In this document: in pieces, positions 6,709 through 8,338 of the stretch
Layout of the letters: each line of letters opens with the position of its first letter
How positions within the stretch are numbered: the first letter of the stretch is position 1
NCBI GenBank assembly: GCA_016293535.1
Contig: JAEDEB010000078.1
Span: 1 to 8,338 of the forward strand
Direction: 5' to 3'
Source: Bacteroidales bacterium
GTDB lineage: Bacteria; Bacteroidota; Bacteroidia; Bacteroidales; UBA932
Length of the DNA: 8,338 bases
Made by a program: the position numbers and the translations under genes
The notes under the pieces: generated by a model
The model's input: the letters and a program-made list of their open reading frames with translations, nothing else
What the model was told of the DNA's origin: nothing
Database searches by the model: none

Positions 6709-8058
6709 ATGAAAAGATTTGTTTTAACTCTGCTGCTTATTGGAGTAATCTGTTGCATCTCTGCCTGCAAGAAAGAGCCGGCACAGTTGGGGCCGACCTC
6801 ATTCGAAGTGCCGGAGCTTGTACACGTTTACGGAGGACATCCGTTCACCCTTCCTATAGTTACCGAACCGGCTTCTGCCGATATCTCCGGACTGGAGTTC
6901 ACCCATCCGGAAGAGACTAACTTCGAAGTGAAGATAGAAGACAACCAGGCTATCCTCACTTACGTTCCGCTTGCGGAAAATGATGCAACTGAGGGCTTGA
7001 AAGTCAGAAGCGAAACCCTGCGCATTGGAAACGAGGCTCTCGGCTACAAGGATGTGGTGGTCCACGTCTCAAGCGCGCCGTTTTCCGTTATATTTCTTGT
7101 CCCATTCAATGCGGCTGAAATCTCCGACGGTGCCGTATTGAATGTAGATGGGCAGCAGCAGGAGGATGGCTCATATTCCTTCTCGATTATTGCTGCAGTC
7201 AACCGTAGCGATATTGAAGGAAATGGTCCTGATCTCACGGAAGAAGAGTTCTCCTGCACAGTCGATGCTCCTGCAGACAAACTTATTTCCAATGATGGTA
7301 CTATCGCAGGAAGTTTACACGCCCTGGCTTTGAACTATACCAAGGGTGTGGCAGGAGAAATGAAGATAGCTTACAAGTTTACCGACAGCTACACCGTGGC
7401 CGACCTGGAGTTCGCAAATGAGTACCGCCTTTCGCTTTCCATAGTGTCGGAGATGGAGTATGTCGATCTCGGCCTGTCCGTAAAGTGGGCCACCTGCAAT
7501 CTGGGTGCATCCAAGCCGACGGAGAACGGTGGCTATTATCAGTGGGCGGGAACAAAGGATGTTTCCGATACAAAGATTTATCTTGATTGGAATAACTGCC
7601 CTTACCACACCGGTGATGATGGTTCATCGGGTTGGACGAAGTACAATTCGAAATCTTCTGTCGGTACGGTAGATAACAAGACGGTTCTCGAGGCAATGGA
7701 TGATCCTGCTTCAGTCGCCCTCGGCGGGAAATGGCGTATGCCTACGGATGAGGAGTGGCAGGAATTGCGTAATCCTGACAATTGTTCCTGGATATGGACG
7801 ACCATCGATGGAGTCAAAGGTCGCAAGGTTCAGTCAAAGAAGTCCGGATATACGGACAATTGGATATTCCTTCCTGCCGCCGGTTATCGGGGCTTCGACG
7901 GCTTTTACGATGTCGGTTCCCACGGTATCCATTGGTCATCGTGCATCGGTGCGGACATCACGAGCAACGCGTGCTACATGGGCTTCGATTTGAACGGCAC
8001 CTACAGGGGCTTCAGATCCCGGTTTTTCGGCCTACCCGTCCGTCCCGTCTCAGAATAA
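6709..8058 (+). CDS. Lipoprotein B: shared stalk with FISUMP/C-type-lectin-like tip, candidate DGR target, 449 aa
   Basis: ATG 6709 gives a clean lipoprotein signal (MKRFVLTLLLIGVICC, lipobox I-S-A-C, Cys20, then KKEP). The frame is open back to a TTG at 6694, but that start would only add five residues before the signal. Residues 30-120 and 121-245 repeat the two beta modules of lipoprotein A. Residues 250-447 are a Fibrobacter-succinogenes-major-paralogous/DUF1566-type domain: YVDLGLSVKWATCNLGASKP, GGYYQWAG, the conserved GGKWRMPTDEEWQEL, FLPAAGYR, W-S-S at 409-411 and terminal VRPV. Domains of this kind adopt a C-type-lectin-like fold and are frequent targets of diversity-generating retroelements in Bacteroidales. 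The protein is thus probably an anchored display protein: lipid, Ig-like stalk, variable binding tip. It lies after a terminator, so it may have its own weak promoter or depend on read-through. Ligand unknown. Confidence 0.88.
   Translation: MKRFVLTLLLIGVICCISACKKEPAQLGPTSFEVPELVHVYGGHPFTLPIVTEPASADISGLEFTHPEETNFEVKIEDNQAILTYVPLAENDATEGLKVRSETLRIGNEALGYKDVVVHVSSAPFSVIFLVPFNAAEISDGAVLNVDGQQQEDGSYSFSIIAAVNRSDIEGNGPDLTEEEFSCTVDAPADKLISNDGTIAGSLHALALNYTKGVAGEMKIAYKFTDSYTVADLEFANEYRLSLSIVSEMEYVDLGLSVKWATCNLGASKPTENGGYYQWAGTKDVSDTKIYLDWNNCPYHTGDDGSSGWTKYNSKSSVGTVDNKTVLEAMDDPASVALGGKWRMPTDEEWQELRNPDNCSWIWTTIDGVKGRKVQSKKSGYTDNWIFLPAAGYRGFDGFYDVGSHGIHWSSCIGADITSNACYMGFDLNGTYRGFRSRFFGLPVRPVSE
6796..7443 (+). 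repeat. Stalk-encoding repeat, copy 2 (in lipoprotein B)
   Basis: This segment encodes residues 30-245 of lipoprotein B and is the partner of 3026-3673, in the same orientation and with the same length of 648 nt. Homology stops just after L-S-x-S-I; A continues with its repetitive strand-rich half and B with the FISUMP domain, so the two genes are mosaics sharing a stalk. Signal peptides before the repeat also differ in sequence, although the KKEP after the cysteine is shared. Confidence 0.9.
7891..8049 (+). other. Candidate DGR variable region (VR) in lipoprotein B
   Basis: This stretch encodes residues 395-447, the C-terminal face of the lectin-like tip, where DGR-variable residues lie in known targets. 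From 7891 to 8031, 28 of 47 codons end in C (GGC, TTC, GAC, TAC, CAC, ATC, TGC and so on), against 13 of 47 in the same gene at 7594-7734. Adenine mutagenesis of AAC codons in a template repeat leaves NNC codons of this kind. Scaffold residues expected to stay constant (G-S-x-G, W-S-S, V-R-P-V) are present, and the 3' end (8035-8049) is C-rich and could hold the initiation-of-mutagenic-homing site. No template repeat or reverse transcriptase is inside the window, so this remains an inference. Confidence 0.55.
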
Positions 8059-8065
8059 AAATTAA

Positions 8066-8082
8066 GGGCGGCTCAGCCGTCC
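8066..8082. other. Short hairpin/cruciform just downstream of the candidate VR
   Basis: GGGCGGC (8066-8072) pairs with GCCGTCC (8076-8082) through seven pairs, one of them G-T, with a TCA triloop. It starts 7 nt after the stop codon and about 16 nt after the VRPV codons. It is not followed by a T-run, so it does not look like a normal terminator. In studied DGRs a hairpin of similar size lies just after the homing-initiation site and improves target recognition; that role is inferred here from position. Confidence 0.6.
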
Positions 8083-8168
8083 GCTGTAGCGAAGCGTCAA
8101 AACCGTGGGGATGCAAGGCGTCAGCCCGGCATCCCCGACCAAACCTGGGCGAAGCCCGAAAAGGTCGG
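8083..8168. other. GC-rich tract of nested inverted repeats, possible structured RNA or DNA element
   Basis: Several helices can be drawn. GGGGATGC (8107-8114) pairs perfectly with GCATCCCC (8129-8136) over a 14-nt loop. GGGC (8147-8150) pairs with GCCC (8154-8157) over a GAA loop, and this is enclosed by CCGACC (8135-8140) with GGTCGG (8163-8168); the outer helix shares two bases with the previous one. A weaker CGCT/AGCG pair is seen at 8082-8096. The heptamer GCGAAGC, known as an exceptionally stable DNA mini-hairpin, occurs twice (8089-8095 and 8149-8155). I do not recognise a named RNA family. It could be a non-coding RNA, part of the retroelement, or a dispersed intergenic repeat. Confidence 0.45.
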
Positions 8169-8338
8169 AGAATCTGACAAAATTGCAATGACCTTCCATC
8201 TCACCCTCCAGACCCCGTCATTGAAGTCGTGGCTGATGATGCGGCCTCTTCCCTGCTCATATACTCAACGGTCACCGGCAGGGCCGCCGTATGGCCTGGC
8301 TATTTTGACACGGTACTAATTACTTCCATCGTCAAATA
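8169..8338. other. Terminal stretch without a supportable gene
   Basis: I see no convincing coding region here. The + frame is open from a TGA near 8175 to the window end (VIEVVADDAASSLLIYSTVT... from 8219) but has no start codon. An ATG at 8186 opens a 43-codon frame ending at TAA near 8320, with unconvincing composition. On the - strand a segment reading GRIISHDFNDGVWRVRWK has protein-like character but is bounded by stops. It may be intergenic sequence, a decayed gene, or the beginning of a feature completed outside the window. Confidence 0.4.

Noticed and set aside
8066..8168. Transcription terminator for lipoprotein B
   Set aside because: None of the hairpins is followed by a T-run, so an intrinsic terminator is not supported, although the structure might still stop or protect a transcript.
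8083..8168. Integron attC recombination site
   Set aside because: The hairpins are suggestive, but I find no paired R'' and R' boxes of the RYYYAAC/GTTRRRY type in the right positions and no cassette array.
7782..8177. + strand open frame of 131 codons crossing the end of lipoprotein B into the hairpin region
   Set aside because: It is out of frame with the conserved FISUMP domain and is rich in Arg/Ser/Pro in its final part, where it only reads through inverted repeats.
8059..8338. DGR template repeat inside the window
   Set aside because: No segment here, or elsewhere in the window, resembles 7891-8049 with A-rich differences; if a template exists it is outside.

Overview
The window looks like part of a Bacteroidota chromosome, most probably Bacteroidales. 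I infer this from the series of lipoprotein signal peptides followed by charged residues (C-KKEP, C-EREE, C-EE), the tandem BIG2 Ig-like domains, the Fibrobacter-succinogenes-type (FISUMP/DUF1566-like) C-terminal domain, the lack of Shine-Dalgarno sequences and the A/T-rich stretches before start codons. No species can be named from sequence alone. All convincing genes are on the + strand.

Layout. 3-884: 3' part of an outer-membrane beta-barrel gene whose start lies outside the window. 893-1078: a 61-residue cytoplasmic-looking protein that overlaps the next gene by ATGA. 1075-2901: a 608-residue lipoprotein with about four Ig-like domains and an unassigned C-terminal half. 2936-4435: lipoprotein A, a two-module stalk with a repetitive beta-strand C-terminus. 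4470-5129: a small lipoprotein. 5144-6619: a secreted parallel beta-helix protein. Gaps between these six genes are 34 nt or less, so they look like one operon for exported proteins. The operon ends at a 12-bp-stem hairpin with a T-run (6646-6685). 6709-8058: lipoprotein B. It repeats the stalk of lipoprotein A (216 aligned residues, no net indel) but carries a completely different C-terminal tip. 8059-8338: no convincing gene, but a dense set of hairpins at 8066-8168.

Main point of interest. The tip of lipoprotein B is a FISUMP/C-type-lectin-like domain ending in G-Y-R ... W-S-S ... V-R-P-V. Its last ~50 codons have the character of the variable region (VR) of a diversity-generating retroelement (DGR). 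Codons ending in C, as AAC-derived variants would, are about twice as frequent there as in the preceding stretch (28/47 versus 13/47 by hand count). The constant end is C-rich, and a 7-bp-stem hairpin lies 7 nt after the stop codon, where DGR targets often carry a cruciform-forming repeat. No reverse transcriptase, Avd or template repeat is inside the window, so the DGR assignment is an inference that needs the flanking or genome sequence.

Working model (inference): the operon exports a set of surface or outer-membrane proteins. Lipoproteins A and B share a common Ig-like stalk that displays interchangeable tips, one of which may be diversified by retrohoming.
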